Notes: a model not told the origin generated them from the letters alone. A stretch of DNA of 5,770 bases from Candidatus Humimicrobium oleiphilum (GCA_002304935.1 DBPS01000012.1:1-5770), one strand, 5' to 3'. Shown: positions 1-5,725, counted from the stretch's first letter. Translations and numbers: made by a program.

Positions 1-4
1 AATG

Positions 5-11
5 AAAGGAG
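5..11 (+). promoter_or_regulatory. Ribosome binding site of the lipoyl carrier gene
   Basis: AAAGGAG lies 11 bases before the ATG at 23. This is slightly long but usable, and it rules out the in-frame ATG at 2, which precedes it. An out-of-frame ATG at 15 is closer but runs only three codons before a TGA. Stops at 3-5 and 13-15 in the other frames suggest that an upstream gene could end right here and be co-transcribed; this is inference, since the window begins at base 1. Confidence 0.6.
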
Positions 12-22
12 CTAATGATTCC

Positions 23-259
23 ATGAAGAAGATAGTAATCCCGGAAGTAGCAATGGGAGACGCAGAAGTAGACATTATAAAATGGCATGTAAAGGAAGGA
101 GACAACATAAAAAAAGGCGATGTACTTGTTGAGATTGAATCCGAAAAGGCAAGCGTAGGCGTTGAAGCTGAGTATGACGGTGTAATAACAAAAATAATTG
201 CAAAAGATGGAGAAGTAACTTCAATAGGTCAGGTAATAGCTGAAATGGAGGAATCATAA
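23..259 (+). CDS. Free-standing lipoyl carrier domain protein (E2 lipoyl arm as a separate polypeptide)
   Basis: A 78-residue protein consisting of a single biotinyl/lipoyl-type domain. The modification lysine is K42 in the motif ESEKAS, which matches the E(T/S)(D/E)KA signature of 2-oxoacid dehydrogenase lipoyl domains rather than the MKM signature of biotin carriers. Other family marks are the IPEV start, KW near residue 20, EGDNIKKGD at 25-33, and a glycine-rich second half ending near IGQVIAEME. Established role: the lipoylated lysine accepts the acyl group from E1, presents it to E2 and is reoxidised by E3. There is no linker, subunit-binding or catalytic domain after it; the frame stops at 259. 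Its neighbours encode E1-beta, E1-alpha and a lipoyl-less E2, so by inference it is their mobile arm. The frame also opens at base 2, but AAGGAG at 6-11 lies after that ATG and fits the ATG at 23, giving a start at IPEV typical of the family. A GcvH-like role is less likely from context. Confidence 0.88.
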   Translation: MKKIVIPEVAMGDAEVDIIKWHVKEGDNIKKGDVLVEIESEKASVGVEAEYDGVITKIIAKDGEVTSIGQVIAEMEES

Positions 260-345
260 AAATCTTTTTTTTAAAAAGCATTTATTAGAAATTATTAATT
301 AAGTTTAAATAGCAAATTAAACTAAATATTAAAAGAGGATTGAAA
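260..345 (+). other. AT-rich gap between lipoyl carrier and E1-beta genes with a small inverted repeat
   Basis: This is the longest gap inside the operon and is almost entirely A and T. It holds an A/T-only hairpin (CTTTTT...AAAAAG around 264-279), a TTAATTAA palindrome at 295-302, and an inverted repeat AGTTTAA (302-308) / TTAAACT (317-323) with an 8-base spacer. None has the GC stem of an intrinsic terminator, and no convincing -35/-10 pair was seen, so readthrough is the simplest reading. An RNA-processing site or internal promoter is possible but unsupported. Confidence 0.3.
334..339 (+). promoter_or_regulatory. Ribosome binding site that places the E1-beta start at 346
   Basis: AGAGGA abuts the TTG at 340 with no spacer, so that codon cannot be served by it. 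The ATG at 346 lies six bases downstream, a normal spacing. This trims two residues from the longest open frame. Confidence 0.7.
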
Positions 346-1314
346 ATGCGAGAAATTAGATATCTTAAGGCAGTGTCCGAAACAATAGAAGCAGAAATGG
401 AAAAAGATCCCAGCATATTTTATATGGGAGAAGATGTGAGATATGCCCTTAAAGGAATCCCCAGGGGATTTATTGATAAATTCGGACCAGAAAGAATTAT
501 AGACACACCAATATCTGAAGCTGGTTTTACAGGTATAGCAACAGGAGCGGCAGTTCAGGGAATGAGGCCTATTGTTGAATTCCAGATAAGCATGTTCTGT
601 TTTCTGGCTTTTGACGAAATGGTTAATCAGGCTCAGAAACTATATTATATGTCAGGGAACAGGATTAAGGTCCCAGTTACATATATAGTTCCATTAAATT
701 TCGGTTCGATTGCAGGACAGCATTCTGATTCCCCACATTCTTTTATGGTACAGGGTCTTATGAAAACAATAATGCCTGCAACCGGCTATGATGCAAAAGG
801 ACTTGTACTTAGCGCAATAAGAGATGATGACCCGGTAATAGTATTTCTTCCAGCAGGGATAACAGGAAGAAAAAGTGATATTCCTGAAGAACAATACACC
901 ATACCTATTGGAGTAGGAGATATAAAAAGAGAGGGTACTGATATAACAATAGTGGCAACCGGACGTCTTGTTTTAAAAGCTCTTGAAGCTGCAGAAAACC
1001 TGGAAAAGGAAGGAATCTCTCTTGAAGTTTATGATCCAAGGACACTTTTCCCATTTGATAAACCATTACTTCGAAAATCGGTAGAGAAAACTGGCAGGGT
1101 TATAATAATGGATGATTCAACAAGAACCTGCGGCTTTGCGGCGGAAGTAGCTGCATATTTATCAGACGAGTGTTTCAGCTTCTTAAAAGCTCCGATTAAA
1201 AGAATAACAAGAGCAGATGTTCCTGTTCCTTTCAGCCTGATTCTTGAAAAACAAGTTGTACCTGAAGGAGTCAAAGAGCTTACAGAAACTGTATATGGCA
1301 TGTTAAAAAAATAG
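346..1314 (+). CDS. 2-oxoacid (pyruvate/acetoin-type) dehydrogenase E1 component, beta subunit
   Basis: A 322-residue protein, the usual length for E1-beta (about 320-330). With E1-alpha it forms the thiamine-diphosphate (ThDP) heterotetramer that decarboxylates a 2-oxoacid, or cleaves acetoin, and reductively acylates the lipoyl arm. The pyrimidine-binding domain covers about residues 3-180. It has GED at 28-30, the ThDP-activating glutamate E58 in ISEAG, RPIVEFQ at 74-80, AFDEMVNQAQK at 88-98, and H126-S in the conserved GQHS motif, the position of the active-site histidine in human PDH E1-beta. YDAKGL and AIRDDDPV (148-164) are typical. The transketolase C-terminal domain starts near 195 (ATGR at 205-208, YDPRTLFPFD at 229-238, GFAAE at 263-267) and ends with PVPF and a C-terminal helix. 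A DD pair at 256-257 stands where many homologues have HE or EE. The gene precedes E1-alpha by 13 bases. The substrate (pyruvate, branched-chain or acetoin-like) cannot be decided from these motifs. Confidence 0.93.
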   Translation: MREIRYLKAVSETIEAEMEKDPSIFYMGEDVRYALKGIPRGFIDKFGPERIIDTPISEAGFTGIATGAAVQGMRPIVEFQISMFCFLAFDEMVNQAQKLYYMSGNRIKVPVTYIVPLNFGSIAGQHSDSPHSFMVQGLMKTIMPATGYDAKGLVLSAIRDDDPVIVFLPAGITGRKSDIPEEQYTIPIGVGDIKREGTDITIVATGRLVLKALEAAENLEKEGISLEVYDPRTLFPFDKPLLRKSVEKTGRVIIMDDSTRTCGFAAEVAAYLSDECFSFLKAPIKRITRADVPVPFSLILEKQVVPEGVKELTETVYGMLKK

Positions 1315-1317
1315 GAG
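1313..1317 (+). promoter_or_regulatory. Ribosome binding site of E1-alpha, overlapping the E1-beta stop codon
   Basis: AGGAG shares two bases with the TAG stop of E1-beta (1312-1314). It ends one base before the in-frame GTG at 1319, which is too close, and ten bases before the ATG at 1328, which is acceptable. The overlap suggests coupled translation of the two E1 subunits in equal amounts. Confidence 0.65.
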
Positions 1318-1327
1318 AGTGATAAAA

Positions 1328-2314
1328 ATGATTGAAAATTTTGATAAAGAAAAATGTCTTGATATTTACAGACTGTTAAAAATGTCCAGAAGATTCGAGC
1401 AGAAGACTCTTGAACTTGGCGGCCAGGGCGAAATACTTGGTTCCCTGCATGTCGGAGTCGGCCAGGAAGCTGTTCATGTAGGTATAGCTCTTGCATTAAA
1501 AGATGGAGACATCACATTCAGAACTCACAGGGACAGCGGACAGATGGTTGCTGAAGGAATAGACCCCAAATATTTATTTGCAGAACTTATGGGTAAAATT
1601 AACGGTTATTGCATGGGACTCGGAGGTTCAATGCATCTTCCGGGCATATCAGGAGTTCTGGGAGTAAACGCACCCATGGCATCCGGTGCCGCTCTTGCTT
1701 TTAAGCTAAGAAATGAAAAAAGAGTAGCAGTAGGTCAGTATGGTGATGGTGCTTCCAATCTTGGTCCTCTTCACGAATCAATGAATATGGCTGCAATATG
1801 GAAATTACCCGTTGTATTCATATGCGAAAACAATGGCTATGCTGTCACAACATCAATAAAATATTCAAGTCTTCTGGAAAATCTGAGTGACAGGGGAAAA
1901 GCCTGGGGTATACCTGGAGAAACTGTTGATGGAATGGATGTAATGGCTGTTTATAAGGCAGCATCAAGGTTAATAGAGCGTGCAAGAAGCGGGGAAGGCC
2001 CTGCAATACTGGAATGCAAAACATACAGATATGAAGATCATTCAAAAAGCACTGCTAATCTTGTATTGTCATACAGAAGCAAAGATGAGATTGCTGAATG
2101 GATGAAGAAAGATGCAATAGCAGGATGGGCAGGAAAATTGCTGGATGAAAAAATATGCACCAAAGCAGACTTAGATAAAATAGATGAGCTTGTAGAAAAA
2201 ACTATTGAAGAAGCTGTGGAATTTGCAAGAAATAGTCCTCTGCCTGAACCAGAAGATGCCTTTAAGCACATGTATGCTACAGAAATAAAAGGTATTCCTC
2301 AAAAAGGCTGGTAA
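1328..2314 (+). CDS. 2-oxoacid (pyruvate/acetoin-type) dehydrogenase E1 component, alpha subunit
   Basis: A 328-residue E1-alpha, near the family norm. It binds the pyrophosphate end of ThDP and magnesium. The signature GDG(x26)NN is present: G139-D140-G141 with ASN following, and N168-N169 in CENNGYAVTT, with WKLPVVF between. Other family marks are GQEAVHVG (45-52), THR (66-68), AELMGK (85-90), GGSMH (99-103) and the cofactor loop GVLGVNAPMASG (109-120), which aligns with the common GIVGAQVPLATG. Three departures are visible. THR is followed by DSGQ where acetoin/PDH homologues often have GHGH. The stretch between GSMH and the cofactor loop is about 5-7 residues shorter than usual. The loop after TYRY reads EDHSKST, keeping H238 but losing the first His of HGHS and the usual SDP, with a small insertion before YRSKDE. 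No mitochondrial-type regulation is implied. The ATG at 1328 is preferred over the GTG at 1319 because of the ribosome binding site. Confidence 0.93.
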   Translation: MIENFDKEKCLDIYRLLKMSRRFEQKTLELGGQGEILGSLHVGVGQEAVHVGIALALKDGDITFRTHRDSGQMVAEGIDPKYLFAELMGKINGYCMGLGGSMHLPGISGVLGVNAPMASGAALAFKLRNEKRVAVGQYGDGASNLGPLHESMNMAAIWKLPVVFICENNGYAVTTSIKYSSLLENLSDRGKAWGIPGETVDGMDVMAVYKAASRLIERARSGEGPAILECKTYRYEDHSKSTANLVLSYRSKDEIAEWMKKDAIAGWAGKLLDEKICTKADLDKIDELVEKTIEEAVEFARNSPLPEPEDAFKHMYATEIKGIPQKGW

Positions 2315-2342
2315 TTTATTTCAAAAAAATATTGGAGAAAAA

Positions 2343-3056
2343 ATGCAAAATGAAATAATTAATCCGTATGCAGACAATCCCATAACAGAAGAGAAAAGGC
2401 TCCATGGTTCAAGAAGGGTAATTTCCAAATTTCTTCTGGAAAGCTACCAGAACAAGATACATGCTACGATGTATAAATATATGGAAGTGGGAGTTTTGAG
2501 AGCTTTTACCGAGAAAAGAAAAAAAGGTTCAATAGTCGATCATTTCATAAGAGCAGTTGCTTTATCCCTGAAAGAAACCCCTGATTTAAATGCAACTTAT
2601 GATGGTGAAATTCACAGATTATATAAGAATATAAACATAAGTTATGCTGTCAGTACAGAACGGGGGCTGGTAACTCCAGTAATAAAAAATGCTGATAATA
2701 TATCTTTTGAAGAATTTTATGCATCAAGAAAAAAACTGGTTGCGCTCGTAATGGAATGGAAGCATGAAAAAAAGGATATCACAGGCGGTACATTTACAAT
2801 ATCCAATCTGGGTAATTTCGGGATAGACTTGTTTTCAGCTATAATAAACCCCCCGCAGGTAGCAATTCTGGGTATGGCAAGAATTTCCAGGCAAAATATT
2901 ACATGGGACCTTAATGAAAAACCTGTGATTAAAGAACTTCTGCCGATAAGCCTGACTTATGATCATAGTGTTATTGATGGCAGCGGAACTGCAGAATTTT
3001 TGCGGATTCTGCAAAATAAAATTAATAACCCGGAAAATCTGTGGGATAATATTTAA
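2343..3056 (+). CDS. 2-oxoacid dehydrogenase E2 acyltransferase, catalytic core only (no lipoyl or subunit-binding domain)
   Basis: A 237-residue protein corresponding to just the C-terminal chloramphenicol-acetyltransferase-like core of E2, which transfers the acyl group from dihydrolipoamide to CoA. Classical E2 proteins are about 400-600 residues because of one to three lipoyl domains plus a roughly 35-residue peripheral-subunit-binding domain. Here the core begins almost at once (RRVISKFLLESYQNKIHATM, about residues 24-43). Family marks are LNATYDG, ISYAVSTERGLVTPVIKNAD, GGTFTISNLG (148-157), INPPQVAILGMA, and the active-site segment LTYDHSVIDG. The catalytic His is H208 and the conserved Asp is D212; the Arg of the usual DHRxxDG is Ser209. 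ATG at 2343 is preceded by TGGAG at 2333-2337 with a five-base spacer. Context supplies the missing lipoyl arm as the first gene of the operon. What replaces the E1/E3-binding domain is unknown. Such cores normally assemble as trimers of 24-mer or 60-mer cages; whether this one does is not visible. Confidence 0.9.
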   Translation: MQNEIINPYADNPITEEKRLHGSRRVISKFLLESYQNKIHATMYKYMEVGVLRAFTEKRKKGSIVDHFIRAVALSLKETPDLNATYDGEIHRLYKNINISYAVSTERGLVTPVIKNADNISFEEFYASRKKLVALVMEWKHEKKDITGGTFTISNLGNFGIDLFSAIINPPQVAILGMARISRQNITWDLNEKPVIKELLPISLTYDHSVIDGSGTAEFLRILQNKINNPENLWDNI

Positions 3057-3085
3057 AAATTTTCAATAAAACTTTAAAAACTACC

Positions 3086-3091
3086 AGGAGG
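3086..3091 (+). promoter_or_regulatory. Strong ribosome binding site supporting a GTG start for the kinase
   Basis: A full AGGAGG lies five bases before GTG at 3097. No in-frame ATG follows until residue 13, inside the phosphate-binding motif, so GTG is the start. Confidence 0.85.
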
Positions 3092-3096
3092 AAAAA

Positions 3097-4641
3097 GTGG
3101 CAAAATATTACATCGGTTATGACTGCGGAACTATGGGTACAAAAGTAGCGATTTATTCTCTTGAGGGAGAATTAATAAGCGAGGCTTACAAAGAACATGT
3201 AATAAAATATCCCAAGCCAGGCTGGGCAGAGATGGAGCCTGAACAGTTTTATACCTGTACTGTAGAAGGCATAAAAGAGTGTATGGTAAAGAGCAAAATT
3301 GATCCCAAAGACATAAAAGGGATTTCTGACAGCGGGATCATATGCGGAATTGTACCTATTGATGACAATTGGAAACCGGTGGGTCCTTATATTCCATTTC
3401 TGGATGGAAGAGCTGTTAAAGAAGCTGAATATGTTGCCCGAAACTCGGAGCCTTTATGGGCTGAAGAAGCAGGCAATTCACAGGTATCAGCCTACATGCC
3501 TCCTATGGTTATGAAATGGATTCAGAATAATAATAAACCTGTATTTAATGCTACGAAAAAAACTCTAGCTGCTTCCCAGTATGTTCTTGGAAAATTAGGC
3601 GGATTAAAGGCAAAAGATGCTTTCATAGACTGGGGCCATCTTAGCGGATGGGTTCTGGGTTTTAATCTCAAGACCAGAAACTGGTCAGAGAAACAGATAG
3701 AAATTCTTGGATTTCCTTATGAAATGCTTCCCAAAGTAGTAAAACCCTGGGATATTGTAGGATACGTAACAAAGGAACAGGCTGCAATTACGGGTTTGGT
3801 GGAAGGAATACCTCTTGTTGCGGGTAGCGGGGATGTAATGCAATCCAATCTTGGTTCAGGAGTTGTAGAAAATGGTGCATGTTCTGATATTGCTGGTACA
3901 GCTTCAATTTTTACCATACTGACAGGAGCTGATTCAAAAAGGATTTCTGACACAAAAACCCTGGTAAGCGGTTTCAGCACATTTGACAAACAGTATCTTA
4001 CATATGGCTTTATACCTGCCGGAGGCCTGAGTCTCAGATGGTTCAGGGACGAAATTTTAAGAGAGCCGGGAAATGCAGATTCCTATGACGATATGAATAA
4101 ACTTGCCGAAGCTTTGCCTATTGGTTCAGACGGCGTCTTGTTCTATCCATATCTTCAGGGAAGAGTAAATCCAAGCTGGCCCAGCGCAAATGCTGCATGG
4201 CTTGGGTTATATGGCTCAAACAAGATTTCAAACTTATATAAATCGATGATGGAGTCGATCGCTTTTGAGTATCTTTCCTGGATGAATATATTCAGAAGTA
4301 TGGGTATAGAAATTCAGACGACAACAATTATAGGCGGTGGAAGCAAAAGCGATATGTGGAGCCAGTTAAAAGCGGACATTCTTAATACGACCTGTAAAAC
4401 ATTGAAAAGAAGTGACGGCGGGGCCTTGGGAAATGCTGCACTTGCTGCTTATGGTGTAGGAGATATAAAAGATCTGGCTCAGACTATTAACAAATGGGTC
4501 GAAGTTAAAAAGATATTTAAGCCGATAAAAAGCAATCATGAAAAATATATGGACATATTTGAGACCAGGGAAGATATATTAAACGGACCTTTAAAAGAAA
4601 TATTTGACAAACTTGCAAATCTGAGGGGCAGATTATCCTGA
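3097..4641 (+). CDS. FGGY-family carbohydrate kinase, xylulokinase-like, substrate unknown
   Basis: A 514-residue two-domain ASKHA-fold kinase that would transfer phosphate from ATP to a hydroxyl of a sugar, ketose or polyol in the cytoplasm. The FGGY N domain covers about residues 3-255: D9-x-GTMGTK phosphate loop, PGWAEMEP (41-48), FLDGRA (101-106) and the probable catalytic base D246 in AGSGD, followed by LGSGVVENG. The C domain (about 265-460) has DIAGTAS, GGLSLRWFRDE, FYPYLQG (349-355), MESIAFEY and the adenosine motif GGGSKSDMW starting at G413. Length matches XylB-like members (about 480-520). The residues that mark classical xylulokinases are absent: where E. coli XylB has QMHG (Met and His touching the sugar) this protein has IICG (81-84), and the usual GERTP reads GRVNP (355-359). 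Glycerol kinase and LsrK signatures were not seen there either. The gene starts 40 bases after E2 and is last in the operon, followed by a terminator-like hairpin. Family is secure; calling it XylB would be overreach. Confidence 0.9.
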   Translation: MAKYYIGYDCGTMGTKVAIYSLEGELISEAYKEHVIKYPKPGWAEMEPEQFYTCTVEGIKECMVKSKIDPKDIKGISDSGIICGIVPIDDNWKPVGPYIPFLDGRAVKEAEYVARNSEPLWAEEAGNSQVSAYMPPMVMKWIQNNNKPVFNATKKTLAASQYVLGKLGGLKAKDAFIDWGHLSGWVLGFNLKTRNWSEKQIEILGFPYEMLPKVVKPWDIVGYVTKEQAAITGLVEGIPLVAGSGDVMQSNLGSGVVENGACSDIAGTASIFTILTGADSKRISDTKTLVSGFSTFDKQYLTYGFIPAGGLSLRWFRDEILREPGNADSYDDMNKLAEALPIGSDGVLFYPYLQGRVNPSWPSANAAWLGLYGSNKISNLYKSMMESIAFEYLSWMNIFRSMGIEIQTTTIIGGGSKSDMWSQLKADILNTTCKTLKRSDGGALGNAALAAYGVGDIKDLAQTINKWVEVKKIFKPIKSNHEKYMDIFETREDILNGPLKEIFDKLANLRGRLS

Positions 4642-4888
4642 AGACCGGATTAAAAATATTTAAAAATTATATATGATTCTGATAATTAAAACTATTTAGA
4701 CTGGCTTTATTGACCGGACTGATGCGGAATCAAAAGACATAATCTTCAAATATAGGCTGAAAATTCTGTATCAGTCCGGTTTTTATATAAAACAGCAAGA
4801 AATAATAATAAGCATTTGCATTTTTTAAAAAACTAATGATGTTGTCGTGATGTTAGCTATAAAGGAAGCATACGCGTTAAGATGGAAA
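4642..4888. other. Convergent intergenic region
   Basis: These 247 AT-rich bases lie between the 3' ends of the kinase (plus) and the nuclease (minus). They contain the stem-loop at 4713-4780 and an A/T-only TTTTTTAAAAAA palindrome at 4821-4832. GACCGGA occurs twice (4643-4649 and 4712-4718), the second copy forming the edge of the stem-loop's left arm. No open frame with a plausible start and ribosome binding site, and no RNA gene, was recognised. Confidence 0.6.
4713..4784 (+). terminator. Probable intrinsic terminator of the dehydrogenase-kinase operon (long-loop stem-loop)
   Basis: Left arm 4713-4730 pairs with right arm 4763-4780 as an 18-bp stem. The outer 11 pairs are perfect Watson-Crick (ACCGGACTGAT / ATCAGTCCGGT). 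The inner seven include two positions that pair only as G-U in RNA (4724 with 4769, 4726 with 4767). Five T residues (4780-4784) follow at the right edge, so it is oriented for plus-strand transcripts; the other side has no T run for the nuclease transcript. The 32-base loop is much longer than in ordinary terminators, so another RNA role remains possible. Confidence 0.65.
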
Positions 4889-5725
4889 TTATGAATAAAG
4901 CAGCTCAGCTTCCATAAATATCCTGTTTACCAGCTCGCTGCCTGCACCAATGAAGCTGCCTATTTTTTCAGGTTTTATTTCCAGCATATCTTTTATAGTC
5001 AGGATGTCATTATCCAGTAATTTTTCTTTTTGCCTCAGCTTAAGGCCTGGAAGTATGGAAACAGGGTATAACTTTTTATTTTCAATATAATATTCAAGAT
5101 TCTTTTCAGCAGGATAATGCCATGCAATTATTCCCAGGCCGACACAGTCAGCATATTTTATGGCTTCAGTAGTGCATTTTGTATTTGTTGCAAGCCATGC
5201 TTTTGAAAAATTATAATTTGTTTTATTCTCGTCGCTGGCTCTTTTAATATCCAGAAATCTTGCATGAATATACAATGCTGTCTTAACATCGCTTTTAGTT
5301 TCATTACTGTTATGATATTTGCATTCAAACATATAATGTTCACTATTTTTTTCTGCGATTACATCCACTTCATGTTCCACACAAAACCCTTTTACCATTC
5401 TGCCGGTTTCAGTCCTATAACCATATTCTTTCAGAATCCTTGCAATATATTTTTCGAAAATAAATCCTGTCGGCCCGAATTCCATTATTGCCTTTTTTAA
5501 TGTATATTTTATTGCTACAGGAGGCTGTTTTTTCTTTAAATAAGTTAGTGCCAGCCTGTAGATATCTTTTGCCTTTATCAATTCGTCTTTTAGCTCATTT
5601 TTAACCTTGTTCATAATGAATTCAGCGATTTTTTCGTCAGCTCCTGCTCTTAAAAGAGATGTTTTTATTTTATCCTCATCAAATAGCTCCTGGCTTCCAT
5701 CTTCTTTCTGAATTAATTTATCCAT
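4889..5725 (-). CDS. ATP-cone domain fused to PD-(D/E)XK (Mrr-like) nuclease with C-terminal helix-hairpin-helix-like segment
   Basis: A 278-residue protein with three parts. Residues about 3-85 resemble an ATP-cone, the nucleotide-binding module of ribonucleotide reductases and NrdR: IQKEDGSQELFDEDKIKTSL at the start, then YLKKKQPPVAIKYTLKKAI near 62-80. Residues about 84-205 form a restriction-endonuclease-like domain: FGPTGFIFEKYIARIL, a VEHEVDV strand with D121, and F-E134-C-K136, which together make the D...ExK metal site of the PD-(D/E)XK superfamily. A later AWLATNTKCTTEAIKYAD stretch also fits Mrr-type nucleases. The C terminus (about 235-276, LTIKDMLEIKPEKIGSFIG...) resembles a helix-hairpin-helix DNA-binding tail. 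By inference it is a cytoplasmic nuclease whose activity may respond to ATP/dATP; no target is known to me. The start at 5725 has GGGGA about ten bases upstream (5736-5740). No methyltransferase or partner gene is visible. It converges on the kinase and is not part of its operon; only 45 bases of upstream sequence are in view, so its promoter cannot be assessed. Confidence 0.82.
   Translation of the reverse strand: MDKLIQKEDGSQELFDEDKIKTSLLRAGADEKIAEFIMNKVKNELKDELIKAKDIYRLALTYLKKKQPPVAIKYTLKKAIMEFGPTGFIFEKYIARILKEYGYRTETGRMVKGFCVEHEVDVIAEKNSEHYMFECKYHNSNETKSDVKTALYIHARFLDIKRASDENKTNYNFSKAWLATNTKCTTEAIKYADCVGLGIIAWHYPAEKNLEYYIENKKLYPVSILPGLKLRQKEKLLDNDILTIKDMLEIKPEKIGSFIGAGSELVNRIFMEAELLYS

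Noticed and set aside
23..259. Biotin carboxyl carrier reading of the small domain protein
   Set aside because: The lysine is in ESEKAS, the lipoyl-type context, not MKM, and the neighbours are 2-oxoacid dehydrogenase subunits, not a carboxylase or decarboxylase.
340..345. TTG at 340 as the E1-beta start (and likewise GTG at 1319 for E1-alpha)
   Set aside because: Each abuts or nearly abuts its Shine-Dalgarno sequence; the ATGs at 346 and 1328 have workable spacing.
1029..1496. A 155-codon open frame on the minus strand across the E1-beta/E1-alpha junction
   Set aside because: It lies antisense to two well-supported genes with conserved motifs and resembles no family I recognise; it is a shadow frame.
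3717..3989. A 90-codon minus-strand frame inside the kinase gene
   Set aside because: It is fully antisense to the kinase core, including the AGSGD and LGSGVV motifs, so it is a by-product of the kinase codons.
3097..4641. Assigning the kinase as xylB
   Set aside because: The sugar-site residues of xylulokinase are replaced and there is no xylose isomerase or transporter in view; only the family assignment is safe.
4821..4832. TTTTTTAAAAAA palindrome as a terminator for the minus-strand nuclease gene
   Set aside because: It has no GC pairs and no loop, so it is not a credible intrinsic terminator; it is noted only as AT-rich sequence 57 bases past the stop.
5264..5500. A 78-codon plus-strand frame, hydrophobic and Phe/Ile-rich, that could pass for a small membrane protein
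   Set aside because: It is antisense to the conserved nuclease catalytic segment and has no Shine-Dalgarno sequence; the composition comes from reading Lys/Glu codons backwards.
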